From the NCBI RefSeq assembly GCF_005405885.1, contig NZ_BJFL01000004.1:248001-312000 (forward strand): a stretch of 64,000 nt of DNA, given 5' to 3'. Every line of letters starts with the position of its first letter. Position 1 is the stretch's first letter. Both the position numbers and the translations under genes were made by a program. The stretch is from Gandjariella thermophila (GTDB lineage Bacteria > Actinomycetota > Actinomycetes > Mycobacteriales > Pseudonocardiaceae). Below, piece after piece: positions 55,137 to 63,379 of this stretch. Below the pieces are notes generated by a model. That model was not told the DNA's origin and searched no databases. It was given only the letters and a program-made list of their open reading frames with translations.

Positions 55137-58034
55137 TCAGCGCCGCCCGCGCGACGCGAGCACCCACTCCGGGGGCCGCGCGTCGCCGGCGGTCCGGTCC
55201 TGCGGCACGGCGCCCAGCGCGGTGGCCAACTCGCCGCGGCGCAGCACGCCGAGCTTGCGGTACACGCTGGTCAGATGCGTCTCCACGGTGCGGACGGTGA
55301 CGAACAGCGACTCCGCGATGGTCCGGTTGCTCTGCCCCGCCGCGGCCAGCGCGGCGACCCGGCGCTCCATACCGGTCAGCATGGCGACCGGGGACGCGGC
55401 GATCTCCCGCATGCGCCCTCCCGCGGCGACCAGGGCGGAACGGGCAGCCCCGGCCAGCGGAAGCGCGCCGCAGCGCCGGGCGCCGTCCACCGCCGTGCGC
55501 AGGTGCTCGCGTGCCCCTCGGTGGTCGTCGAGGCCGAGCAGGGCCGCCCCGAGCAGGTACTCGGCCTGCGCGTGGTCGAGCCGGGCCGGTGAGCCGGACA
55601 GCTCGTCCACCGCCTCGATGAGGTGGTCGACGCCGGCGCGGCCGGGGCTGATGACGCCGCGGGCCAGCGCGGCCAGGCCGCGCACCCGGGAGGTTCCCCA
55701 CCGGTCGGCCAGTTCGCCGGCCTGCTCGACGATCTCCCGCGCCTCGGCGGGCCGGCGCAGCTCGGCCAGCAGGCACGCGGCGTGCACCCACCAGCGGGTG
55801 TAGGCGGGGTTGACCAGCCCGCACTCCCGCAGGGACCGGCCGCAGTCGAGGAAGAGGCGCAATGCCCGCTCCCGGTCGCCGAGTGCCCACCGCACCCGGC
55901 CGTGGGCGACCAGGTACCAGTGGTACTCCCAGACGAACCGGTCCAGGTTGGGCCGGGTGATCCGGGCGAGCACCCGCGCGGCGCGGTCCGGCTGGCCCCG
56001 CTCCACAAGCGCCGTGGCCAGCGCGATCTGCGGGGTGCTCATGCCCGCGCCCCACCGCTCGTCACCGGTGATCTCCAGCGCCGTCTGCGCGTCGGCGAGC
56101 GCATCCGCGACGGCGCCCAGGCCGTGCAGCACCCGGGAGCGGGTGGCCAGCGCGAGCACGTACGTCCACACCGCGGCGTTCCGCTGGGCGCCGGCCAGCA
56201 CGCGGTCCAGCACGTCGAGCGCGTCCCGCACCTCGTCGGCGAGGTGGAGGACCAGGGTGGCGGGCAGCAACACCCAGGCACCGAGGTCGGTGTTCGGCGG
56301 GCGCACGGCGCGGCGGGCCGCCTCGACCACCCGCGCCCGGTCGCGGCCGTCCATCGCGGCCAGCACGCCGCCCATGGCGAGCATCTGCCGCTGGGCGGGT
56401 GTGTCACCGGGCGGCGTGGGCAGCCGGGCGGCCCGCTCCCGCACCGCGGCGATCGTGCTCTTCTCGTCCGCGCCCACGATCATCAGGGTGGCCTCGGCGA
56501 GGGTGCGCAGTTCCCGGTCGGCCGGGTGGGGGTCCGGTTCGGCCGCCAGGTCGTCCAGCGCGCCGGTGAGCACCCGCACCGCGTCCGGCGAGCGCTGCAC
56601 GGGCAGGCAGGTGACCCCGTACTGCACGGCGATCGCCGTCCGGGTGCGCGCGTCGGGGCACCGGGCGAGCGCCTCGTCCAGCAGCCGCAGCGCCTCCGCC
56701 GGGTCGAACTCGGCCAGCGCCCCAGCCAGCTGACGCCGCACCCCGACGCTGTCCGGCTCCGCCTCCAGCACCCGGTACAGGTAGCGGGCCGCGGACTCCG
56801 GAGCGCCCCGGCCGGCCGCCTGCGCCGCGGCGTCCCGGAGCACGGCGACCATCCATGGCGCCTCCAGCGCGGGTACCAGCAGCACCTGGTTGGCCACCTC
56901 GTCGGCAGGGCGGCCCGCGTCGCTGAGCAGCAGCGCCGCCCGCACCCGCCACCGGCCCACCGCCGCGGCGTCCAACCGGTCCAGCACCGCCGCCCGGACC
57001 AGGTCGTGCACCAGGTCGAGGTGTCGCGGGGCGACCAGTTCGGCCCGCCGCAGCACGGCCACCGCGTCGTGCAGCACCGCCGGCGACACACCGGCGAGCG
57101 CGGCGAGGAACTCCGGCGGCTCCGGCCCGGCGACCGCGATCGCGGTGGCCACCGCCGTGACGTCGTCGGGTTGGCGGTCCAGCCAGCCGCGCACCCGCCC
57201 GGCGACGACCTGGCCGCCGATCTCGTCGACCCGCTGCGCGCCCTGCGCGTCCGGCCGCACGCCGCCGTCGCGCAGTTCGTGCAACAGCCGGGCGAGGGTG
57301 AGCGGGTTGCCGCCGGAGACCACCGCGACCCGCCGCACGAACGGCACGGCCACCGGGGCGGTGAACGCGCGCCGGGCCAGTTCCGCCACCTCCGGCTCGC
57401 CCAGCGGCGGTAACGGCAGCTCCACCAGCCGTGGATCGGCCAGCACGTCGCGCAGCGCGGCCGGGGCCGCCGGCGCCTGCTCCGCGCGCCGGGCGAGGAC
57501 CACCAGCAGCGGTAATCGGTCCGCGCGCCGGAGCAGGAACTCCACCCAGCGCAGCGACCGCCCGTCGCACCAGTGCACGTCGTCGATCATCAGCACCAGC
57601 GGGCGGTCGGTGACCAGGTTGACCACCAACCAGTACAGCCCGTGTAACACCGGGTACGTGGCCGCGCCCGCGTCCTCGGGCGCGGGCCGGTCGCCGAGCG
57701 CCGGCAGCGCGCGCCGGGCACTCCCGCGCAGCAGCGGCGACTCCGGGTTCTCCGCCAGCCGCAGCGGCGCGAACAGCCGCCGCACCGCGCCGTATCCGGT
57801 GGCGGCGACGACCTCGCAGCACGGCGCGTGCAGCACGGTCATCCCGTGGCAGGCGCCGCCGTCGCGGAACGCGCGCAGCAGGCTCGTCTTGCCGATCCCC
57901 GTCGGGCCGGACACCAGAACCAGCCCGGACCGGCCGTCGCGGGCGGCACCGGCGCATTCGGCCAGGAGGGCCAGTTCGTCGGCCCGACCGACCAGCGTGC
58001 TGGACACGCCGGCAGCCTCGGTGCGGTCCAGCAC
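55137..58034 (-). CDS. LAL-family regulator 3, intact ATPase
   Basis: 965 aa. Complete Walker A GPTGIGKT (43-50), Walker B LVLMIDDVHWCD, long helical repeat region, C-terminal LuxR HTH (ERRVAALAAAGQSNRTIAES, VRTVETHLTSVYRKLGV). GTG 58034 has a strong GAGGAGG 6 nt upstream, so this is the first gene of the leftward LAL3-LAL2-LAL1 set. LAL proteins activate catabolic or antibiotic genes in response to ATP plus an inducer; the target is not evident here. Confidence 0.88.
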   Translation of the reverse strand: MLDRTEAAGVSSTLVGRADELALLAECAGAARDGRSGLVLVSGPTGIGKTSLLRAFRDGGACHGMTVLHAPCCEVVAATGYGAVRRLFAPLRLAENPESPLLRGSARRALPALGDRPAPEDAGAATYPVLHGLYWLVVNLVTDRPLVLMIDDVHWCDGRSLRWVEFLLRRADRLPLLVVLARRAEQAPAAPAALRDVLADPRLVELPLPPLGEPEVAELARRAFTAPVAVPFVRRVAVVSGGNPLTLARLLHELRDGGVRPDAQGAQRVDEIGGQVVAGRVRGWLDRQPDDVTAVATAIAVAGPEPPEFLAALAGVSPAVLHDAVAVLRRAELVAPRHLDLVHDLVRAAVLDRLDAAAVGRWRVRAALLLSDAGRPADEVANQVLLVPALEAPWMVAVLRDAAAQAAGRGAPESAARYLYRVLEAEPDSVGVRRQLAGALAEFDPAEALRLLDEALARCPDARTRTAIAVQYGVTCLPVQRSPDAVRVLTGALDDLAAEPDPHPADRELRTLAEATLMIVGADEKSTIAAVRERAARLPTPPGDTPAQRQMLAMGGVLAAMDGRDRARVVEAARRAVRPPNTDLGAWVLLPATLVLHLADEVRDALDVLDRVLAGAQRNAAVWTYVLALATRSRVLHGLGAVADALADAQTALEITGDERWGAGMSTPQIALATALVERGQPDRAARVLARITRPNLDRFVWEYHWYLVAHGRVRWALGDRERALRLFLDCGRSLRECGLVNPAYTRWWVHAACLLAELRRPAEAREIVEQAGELADRWGTSRVRGLAALARGVISPGRAGVDHLIEAVDELSGSPARLDHAQAEYLLGAALLGLDDHRGAREHLRTAVDGARRCGALPLAGAARSALVAAGGRMREIAASPVAMLTGMERRVAALAAAGQSNRTIAESLFVTVRTVETHLTSVYRKLGVLRRGELATALGAVPQDRTAGDARPPEWVLASRGRR

Positions 58035-58092
58035 GGCTGTCCTCCTCGAGCGTGGGAACCGCGACGACCACTCGCCGACTCACGCCGCGTGA

Positions 58093-58105
58093 TGGGTGTC
58101 ACCCA
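58093..58105. promoter_or_regulatory. Palindrome upstream of the LAL operon
   Basis: TGGGTGTCACCCA is a perfect 13-bp inverted repeat 59 nt upstream of the LAL3 start. It could be an operator; no family assignment. Confidence 0.35.
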
Positions 58106-58468
58106 CGACAGTAGCAAACCGATCACCCTATTTGGCTACGTTGAGTCAGAAAGAGCGACATGCCTTGGCACAGAACGTCGTAGTAGCTAACCCGTTCAGC
58201 CTAGGTACTGGCCAGGGTTAACACTGTGTGCGACATCGAGCGGCGGGGTCCGGCCGCAGTCAGCGAGGAAGCCGCGCGCCATCGCCCGGGCCGCCACCGG
58301 GCCGCGGGTCACGGCGTCCACAGAGGACCGTGCACGGCGGATCAGACAGCGGGCCATTGTTCTCCTACCCGGTCCGTTCGGGCTGACCTAACCTGGGCGG
58401 GCTGGTCCCGGCCAGCGGACGAGGAGGACGCCGCGCCGAGCGGCCCGACGAAGGGGTTTGCCGTCACC
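58106..58468. other. Intergenic region upstream of the FAD oxidase gene
   Basis: The divergent region between LAL3 and the GlcD-type gene. The stretch 58110-58230 is AT-richer than its surroundings and likely contains the promoters. No further site recognised. Confidence 0.45.
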
Positions 58469-59833
58469 GTGTCCCCGCTTGCCGAACTCGAGGCCGAACT
58501 CCCGCCGGGCACGCTGGTCACCGACCCGGACGTGGTGGCGGGCTACCGGGCGGACCGGGCCGACCTGGTGCCCGCCGGTCACCCCCTGGCCGTGGCCCGG
58601 GTCACCGACACCGAGCAGGTGTGTACGGCGATGCGATGGGCGCAGCGGCACGGGGTGACGGTGATCCCGCGGGGCGCCGGCACCGGCCTGTCCGGGGGCG
58701 CGAACGCCGTGGACGGCTGCCTGGTGGTCAGTCTGGAGCGGATGACGGCCATCCGGGAGATCGACGCCGAGAACCACCTCGCCGTGGTGGAGGCCGGGGT
58801 GATCAATGCCGACCTGGGGCGCGCGGTCGCCGAGCACGGGCTGTTCTACCCGCCCGACCCAGGCAGCTTCGAGATCTCCACCATCGGCGGCAACCTGGCC
58901 ACCAACGCCGGCGGCATGCGCTGCGTGAAGTACGGCGTGACCCGGGACGCCACTCTCGGCCTCGAGGTCGTGCTGGCCGACGGCCGGGTGCTGCGCACGG
59001 GCGGCCGCGCGGTGAAGAACGTGGCCGGCCTGGACCTCACCCGGCTGTTCGTCGGCTCGGAGGGCACCCTCGGCATCATCACGGCGGCCACGCTGCGGCT
59101 GCGGCCCGCTCCCCCAGCGCCGCCGGCCACCTTCGTGGCCACCTTCCCGAGCGCTCCGGCCGCCGGTGCCGCGGTCAGCGCGATCATCGCCGCCGGCGCG
59201 GTGCCCAGCATGCTCGAACTCATGGAGCACGAGGCGATCAACGCGATCGAGGACTACCGGCGGATGGACCTCGACCGGAACGCCGCCGCGCTGCTGATCG
59301 GCCAGGCCGACGGTTACGACGCCGCGCGGCAGGTGGCGACGATGATCCGCTGCTGCGAGGAAGCCGGCGCGGACTTCGTCGTCGACACCCAGGATCCGGC
59401 CGAGGCCGACGGTCTGCTGCAGGCCCGCCGGCTAGCCGGCCTGGCGCTCACCGAGCAGGGGCCCTCGGTGATCGAGGACGTCGGGGTGCCCCGGTCCCGG
59501 CTGGCCGAGATGCTCGCCGCGCTGGCCGACATCGCCGAGTCGACCGGGGTGCGCATCGCCACTGTGGGCCATGCCGGCGACGGCAACCTGCACCCGACCC
59601 TCATCCTTCCCGATCTGGAGCCGGCGACCCGGGAGCACGCGCTGAAGACCGCCGAGGCGGTCTGCCGGGCGGCGCTCGCCCTCGGCGGCACGGTCACCGG
59701 CGAGCACGGCGTGGGCATCCTCAAGCGGGACTGGCTGGCCGGCCAGCTCGACGACACCGCACTGGACGTGCACCGGGCGATCAAGGCCGCGCTCGACCCC
59801 CGGCAACTGCTCAACCCCAACCGGGGCTGGTGA
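58469..59833 (+). CDS. GlcD-type FAD-linked oxidase (glycolate/D-lactate dehydrogenase family)
   Basis: 454 aa. PCMH-type FAD domain with VIPRGAGTGLSGGANAVDG and GSFEISTIGGNLATNAGGMR; NVAGLDLTRLFVGSEGTLG; C-terminal domain with VGHAGDGNLHPT (metal/substrate His) and TGEHGVGILKRDWL. Oxidises a 2-hydroxy acid such as glycolate or D-lactate. GTG 58469 is the best placed start. Single gene; GlcE/GlcF partners are absent, so it is more likely a stand-alone D-lactate-type dehydrogenase. Confidence 0.85.
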   Translation: MSPLAELEAELPPGTLVTDPDVVAGYRADRADLVPAGHPLAVARVTDTEQVCTAMRWAQRHGVTVIPRGAGTGLSGGANAVDGCLVVSLERMTAIREIDAENHLAVVEAGVINADLGRAVAEHGLFYPPDPGSFEISTIGGNLATNAGGMRCVKYGVTRDATLGLEVVLADGRVLRTGGRAVKNVAGLDLTRLFVGSEGTLGIITAATLRLRPAPPAPPATFVATFPSAPAAGAAVSAIIAAGAVPSMLELMEHEAINAIEDYRRMDLDRNAAALLIGQADGYDAARQVATMIRCCEEAGADFVVDTQDPAEADGLLQARRLAGLALTEQGPSVIEDVGVPRSRLAEMLAALADIAESTGVRIATVGHAGDGNLHPTLILPDLEPATREHALKTAEAVCRAALALGGTVTGEHGVGILKRDWLAGQLDDTALDVHRAIKAALDPRQLLNPNRGW

Positions 59834-59846
59834 CCGCCGGCGCGGG

Positions 59847-60335
59847 TCAGCGCTCCGTATGCGGATCGAAGGCGGCCAGCGCCGGGAGGTTGCCGTGCAT
59901 ACGGCGGAGGAACTCGAAGAGCAGCCCCCGCTCGGCGGCGGAGAAGCCGGTGAGCAGGATTTCCTGGCGCCGCAGCGCGATCCCCGTCATGTGATCGTGT
60001 AACCGCTCGCCGGCCCGGGTGGCGAAGACCCGGCGCCGGCCGCGGTCCGGCTCGATCGACAGGTACCCCCGGTCACGCAGCAGCCGCACGCTCCGGCTCA
60101 CCACCGCCTTGTTCAGCCCGACCACGTCACCGATCACGCTTGCGGTGCTGCCCGGTTCGTTGACCACGGCGGACATCACCCGCCATTCGTTGGTACCGAC
60201 GCCGAACTCGCGGAGGAAGATCCGGGAACCGCCCCAGCACAGCGCGTTCGAGATCAGACTCAGATAGGCCGGCGCGTACGTGTCGCGGGTGACACTCCTG
60301 GATAACTGGCGTTTCTGCGGCCGCTCGCGACTCAT
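59847..60335 (-). CDS. MarR-family transcriptional regulator
   Basis: 162 aa winged-helix repressor: LREFGVGTNEWRVMSAVVNE, then IGDVVGLNKAVVSRSVRLLR (recognition helix) and a wing DRGRRRVFATRAGE. ATG 60335 is chosen. Stops 13 nt from the converging GlcD-type gene. It may regulate itself through the AT-rich palindromic stretch at 60425-60450 and a phenolic-acid ligand is usual for the family. Confidence 0.85.
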   Translation of the reverse strand: MSRERPQKRQLSRSVTRDTYAPAYLSLISNALCWGGSRIFLREFGVGTNEWRVMSAVVNEPGSTASVIGDVVGLNKAVVSRSVRLLRDRGYLSIEPDRGRRRVFATRAGERLHDHMTGIALRRQEILLTGFSAAERGLLFEFLRRMHGNLPALAAFDPHTER

Positions 60336-60424
60336 CGTCGAGTGGTCCCGTCCGTTTCGATTCGGTTGCGCGGGTCGCACGCACTGTATCGACCACGATC
60401 GCCCGACCGGCCGCGAGCGGACTA

Positions 60425-60450
60425 GTTGACAAAGCAATTACATTGCCCAG
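60425..60450. promoter_or_regulatory. AT-rich promoter/operator stretch upstream of marR
   Basis: TTGACA at 60427-60432 followed by CAATTACATTG with dyad symmetry, strikingly AT-rich for this genome and 90 nt upstream of the MarR start. Plausible MarR site and rightward -35; no good -10 is seen. Confidence 0.4.
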
Positions 60451-60479
60451 TGAGGCGGTCGCGCCCCCAGGCCGCCGAA

Positions 60480-60543
60480 GGACCCCTGGCCTCACCCCCC
60501 GGGCCAGGGGTCCCCCTCTTTCCCGGCCGTCCCGGCCAGGAAA
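60480..60543. terminator. Tandem hairpins upstream of the truncated methyltransferase
   Basis: GGACCCCTGGCC and GGCCAGGGGTCC form a perfect 12-bp stem (60480-60491/60502-60513) followed by a C/T-rich tract. A second 10-bp stem lies at 60519-60528/60534-60543. They look like terminators left from a lost upstream gene. Confidence 0.6.
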
Positions 60544-60586
60544 GGGCTCTCCTGGCCGTCCCGGGTCCGCTCCGGCGCTCCGACGC

Positions 60587-61105
60587 GTGGTCTACGTGGA
60601 CAACGAACCGGTCGCGGTGAGCCATGCCCGGCACATGCTGCGCGGCAACCCGCACGCCACGATGATCGAGGGCGACCTGCGGGACGTGGACGGGGTGGTA
60701 CGCCACCCGGAGACGCGGCGCCTGCTCGACTTCGGCCGGCCGATGGCGGTGCTCATGGTGGCGGTGCAGCACTTCCTGCCGGACGGCGACCGGCCGGCCG
60801 AGGTGGTGGCCCGCTACCGGGACGCCGTGGTGCCCGGGAGCTACCTCGCGCTGTCGCACATCGCCAGTGACGGCAGCGAGGACGTGCGCCGCGCCGCCGC
60901 GTGGTTCGCGCGGACGCCGGCGCCGATGACGCCGCGGACGCATGGCGAGTTCGCCGCGATGCTGGCCGGCCTCGATCTCGTGCCGCCCGGCGTCACCTGG
61001 ACCACGCAGTGGCATCCGGACGGCAGCGACGCGGAGTTGCCCAGCCCGCGGCACGCCGGGATCCACGTCGGGGTCGGCCGGGTGCCCGGCGCCGCCGCGT
61101 CCTGA
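60587..61105 (+). pseudogene. N-terminally truncated SAM-dependent methyltransferase (DUF574 type)
   Basis: The 173-residue frame starts in the middle of the family: VVYVDNEPVAVSHARHML, then EGDLRDVDGVV, LLDFGRPMAVLMVAVQHFLPD and GSYLALSHIASD. The roughly 90 N-terminal residues including the DYFLGGxxN segment and the SAM GxGxP loop are missing, replaced by hairpin-rich DNA. A GTG at 60587 could start translation, but the product would not bind SAM. Confidence 0.75.
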
Positions 61106-61108
61106 CGC

Positions 61109-61405
61109 TCAGGCCACGGGTTCGCGATCCGTGGCGCGGCCGTTGCTCGGCAGGATGCCGAGGCCGAGGTGCACGCCCAGCCACACCAGCCCGATGCTCA
61201 GGGCCGCCATGCCGCCGGGCGCCCAGGGCTGCCACGGGCTGAGCCCCAGACCGCGCCGGACATATGCCGAGAGCGTTCGCTCCGGGTGACCGTCAACGAC
61301 CATGGCGATCTCGTAGCCGATGCCCGCGGCGCCGATCAGCGCCCAGCCGAGCGCATACGGGTCGACGACGATCGCCTTCCGGGCAAACAACCGTGGCGTT
61401 CTCAT
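61109..61405 (-). CDS. Small two-segment membrane protein of unknown function
   Basis: 98 aa; two hydrophobic segments, YALGWALIGAAGIGYEIAMV and a C-terminal GMAALSIGLVWLGVHLGLGI, separated by an Arg-rich loop. ATG 61405 is preceded by GGAGG. No family recognised. Converges on the methyltransferase relic. Confidence 0.7.
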   Translation of the reverse strand: MRTPRLFARKAIVVDPYALGWALIGAAGIGYEIAMVVDGHPERTLSAYVRRGLGLSPWQPWAPGGMAALSIGLVWLGVHLGLGILPSNGRATDREPVA

Positions 61406-61503
61406 CGGGGCCTCCGCACGACGTGACATCCGTGCCAGGAACCCAAGTATGGCGGGCACCACGCCGGTGGTACGGCCGCTTGGGCTTGCCCAGGGAGGTT
61501 AGG

Positions 61504-61860
61504 GTGCGCGGAGTGAGCAGTGAATGCCTCTTCTGCCGGATCGTCGCCGGTGCCATCCCGGCGAAGGTCGTGCACGAGACCGACACCGTGCTGGCGTTCC
61601 AGGACGTCAACCCGCAGGCCCCCACGCACGTGCTGGTGATTCCCAAGGAGCACTACCCGGACGCCGCCACGATGGCGAACGCGGACCCGGCGCTCGCCGG
61701 CGAGGTGCTCGCCACCGCCGGTGAGGCCGCCAAGATCAGCGGGGTGGACGCGTCCGGGTACCGGTTGGTCTTCAACACCGGCGCCGACGCCACCCAGACG
61801 GTGTTCCACGTCCACTGCCACGTCATCGGTGGGCGTGCCATGACGTGGCCGCCGGGCTGA
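61504..61860 (+). CDS. HIT-family nucleotide-binding protein (Hint-like)
   Basis: 118 aa histidine-triad protein: CLFCRIVAGAIPAKVV start, QAPTHVLVIPKEH, and the catalytic triad HVHCHVIGG. Acts as nucleoside phosphoramidase/AMP-lysine hydrolase in homologues. GTG 61504 has GGGAGG 5 nt upstream; a GTG three codons later is possible. Confidence 0.88.
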   Translation: MRGVSSECLFCRIVAGAIPAKVVHETDTVLAFQDVNPQAPTHVLVIPKEHYPDAATMANADPALAGEVLATAGEAAKISGVDASGYRLVFNTGADATQTVFHVHCHVIGGRAMTWPPG

Positions 61861-61895
61861 GCCACCGGCGCGACCGCCGAGATTACAGTAACCGG

Positions 61896-62372
61896 GTGCC
61901 AGCCTTCGATTCCGGCGCGATGCTCGCGGTGGCCCGCGAGGAGGCGATGCTCGGCAGGTCCGAGGGCGGTGTCCCGATCGGGGCCGCCCTGTTCACTGTG
62001 GACGGTGCACTGCTCGGTCGAGGGCGCAACCGCCGGGTGCAGGACGGCGATCCTGCCATGCACGCGGAGACCTCGGCCTTCCGCAACGCCGGTCGGCGGC
62101 CGCACTACCGCGACACCGTCATGGTGACCACGCTGTCGCCGTGCTGGTACTGCAGCGGCCTGGTACGGCAGTTCGGTATCGGCCATGTCGTGATCGGCGA
62201 GGCCACCACGTTCTCCGGCGGCCACGACTGGCTGGCCGAGCACGGCGTCGACATCACGATCCTCGACGACCCCGACTGCATCGCGATGATGCGCGCGTTC
62301 ATCGAGAAATGTCCCGAGTTGTGGTTCGAGGACATCGGCGTGGACGGGACCGGCACTCGTCGAGGTGAGTAG
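61896..62372 (+). CDS. Cytosine/nucleoside deaminase (yeast FCY1-like)
   Basis: 158 aa zinc deaminase: EEAMLGRSEGGVPIGAALF, catalytic HAETSAF and zinc-binding PCWYCSG, and a C-terminal WFEDIG. The order, length (158 aa as in yeast Fcy1) and tail closely follow fungal cytosine deaminase rather than bacterial amidohydrolase CodA. GTG 61896; overlaps nothing, 35 nt after the HIT gene. Confidence 0.85.
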   Translation: MPAFDSGAMLAVAREEAMLGRSEGGVPIGAALFTVDGALLGRGRNRRVQDGDPAMHAETSAFRNAGRRPHYRDTVMVTTLSPCWYCSGLVRQFGIGHVVIGEATTFSGGHDWLAEHGVDITILDDPDCIAMMRAFIEKCPELWFEDIGVDGTGTRRGE

Positions 62373-62750
62373 TCCGCGGCGATTGCCGCGGCCACCTGGC
62401 TTCTCGCCGGGACGGGAAAATGGCGGGTGGAGTCCGCGTTGATTTCCGCGTTCCCTGCCCACCCACCGGGAAACGTCCCGTGCCCGTGGGCGGCCCGAGC
62501 CGAGTGACGTCGAGGTCACCCGCCGTGGCACCTGTCCAGGCGAATCCACCCTGGGGCATTGGTCACGGAAAAGGCCTTCCTACCTGGCCTGTTCCGCATC
62601 GTTCCCCCGTTCGCGACGTGCTGGCCAACCGATTGACGTATGCGGCCGTACTCGCACCGTGACGAACGCGTGATGGGACCGCTGGTCGTATTCCAGCCGC
62701 GGTCCGACAAACCGGGCCGGCGAAGATCCCACAACAACAGGGAGTTCCCA
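62373..62750. other. Intergenic region upstream of the peptide genes
   Basis: 378 nt. Possible promoter element TTGACG at 62633-62638 with no clear -10. No coherent frame seen; base composition drops towards the peptide genes. Confidence 0.45.
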
Positions 62751-62972
62751 ATGGAAAACACCATCATCAACCTGGCGGCCCAGGAGACGGAGCTGCTGCC
62801 GAGCCGCGTCGCGCTCTCCAAGGTCGACATCGACGACTTCGACTTCCGGCCCGACATCGACCAGGACATCGACCAGGACAACGACGCCCACATTGACGCC
62901 GACGACTCCACCGTCCACAACACCCAGCTGAACATCGCGAGCCAGACCGCGAACAGCAACATCAAGTTCTGA
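62751..62972 (+). CDS. Small acidic peptide 1 (putative RiPP-like precursor)
   Basis: 73 aa. Residues 12-20 hold ETELLPSRVAL, a motif shared with the next gene. The middle is a run of Asp-rich repeats (DIDQDIDQDNDAHIDADD) and the C-terminus is Asn/Gln/Thr/Ser-rich (NTQLNIASQTANSNIKF) without Cys. AGGGAG lies 7 nt upstream of the ATG. A leader-plus-core layout is plausible, but no known precursor family is recognised. Confidence 0.75.
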   Translation: MENTIINLAAQETELLPSRVALSKVDIDDFDFRPDIDQDIDQDNDAHIDADDSTVHNTQLNIASQTANSNIKF

Positions 62973-63065
62973 TACTTGCCATTACCGCAGTGCCGGTGGC
63001 CGCCCGTGGGCGGTGGTTACCGTCAACGGGCGGCCACCGTTCGGTTCGCGAAAGGATTCCGCTCA

Positions 63066-63266
63066 ATGGTCAAGTACCGCACGCGTCTGGAGCGGGAGCA
63101 CATCGAACTGCTGCCCACACGCGAGGCACTCGGTGCCGGTCTGGTCAATGTCACTATCGCCCCGATCATTCAGATCGGGCCACAGTTCAACGTCGCATTC
63201 GTGCTGTTCGGTGGAACGATCAACGAGCACAACGTGCTCAGCCAGCACGGTGATCCGGAACTGTGA
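63066..63266 (+). CDS. Small peptide 2 (putative RiPP-like precursor)
   Basis: 66 aa. EHIELLPTREAL at 12-23 aligns with ELLPSRVAL of peptide 1; the rest is hydrophobic (VNVTIAPIIQIGPQFNVAFV, then LFGGTINEHNVLSQHGD), alternating polar and non-polar residues as in beta-forming peptides. ATG 63066 follows GAAAGGA. It lies 93 nt after peptide 1 and before a strong hairpin. Confidence 0.75.
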   Translation: MVKYRTRLEREHIELLPTREALGAGLVNVTIAPIIQIGPQFNVAFVLFGGTINEHNVLSQHGDPEL

Positions 63267-63273
63267 ACAGTCG

Positions 63274-63330
63274 CGGATCTCGTGGGAAGCAGTCTGTTTC
63301 CGTTGTTTCCACTGCTTCCCACGAGATCCG
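63274..63330. terminator. Perfect 20-bp hairpin between peptide genes and protease gene
   Basis: Arms 63274-63293 and 63311-63330 (GGATCTCGTGGGAAGCAGT and its exact complement plus one pair), loop 17 nt. It starts 7 nt after the peptide 2 stop and ends 49 nt before the protease ATG; likely a partial terminator or RNA stabiliser. Confidence 0.8.
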
Positions 63331-63379
63331 TCCCACGTCACCCGATGCGACACGGGCGGAAACGACCGAGGAGAGAAGC

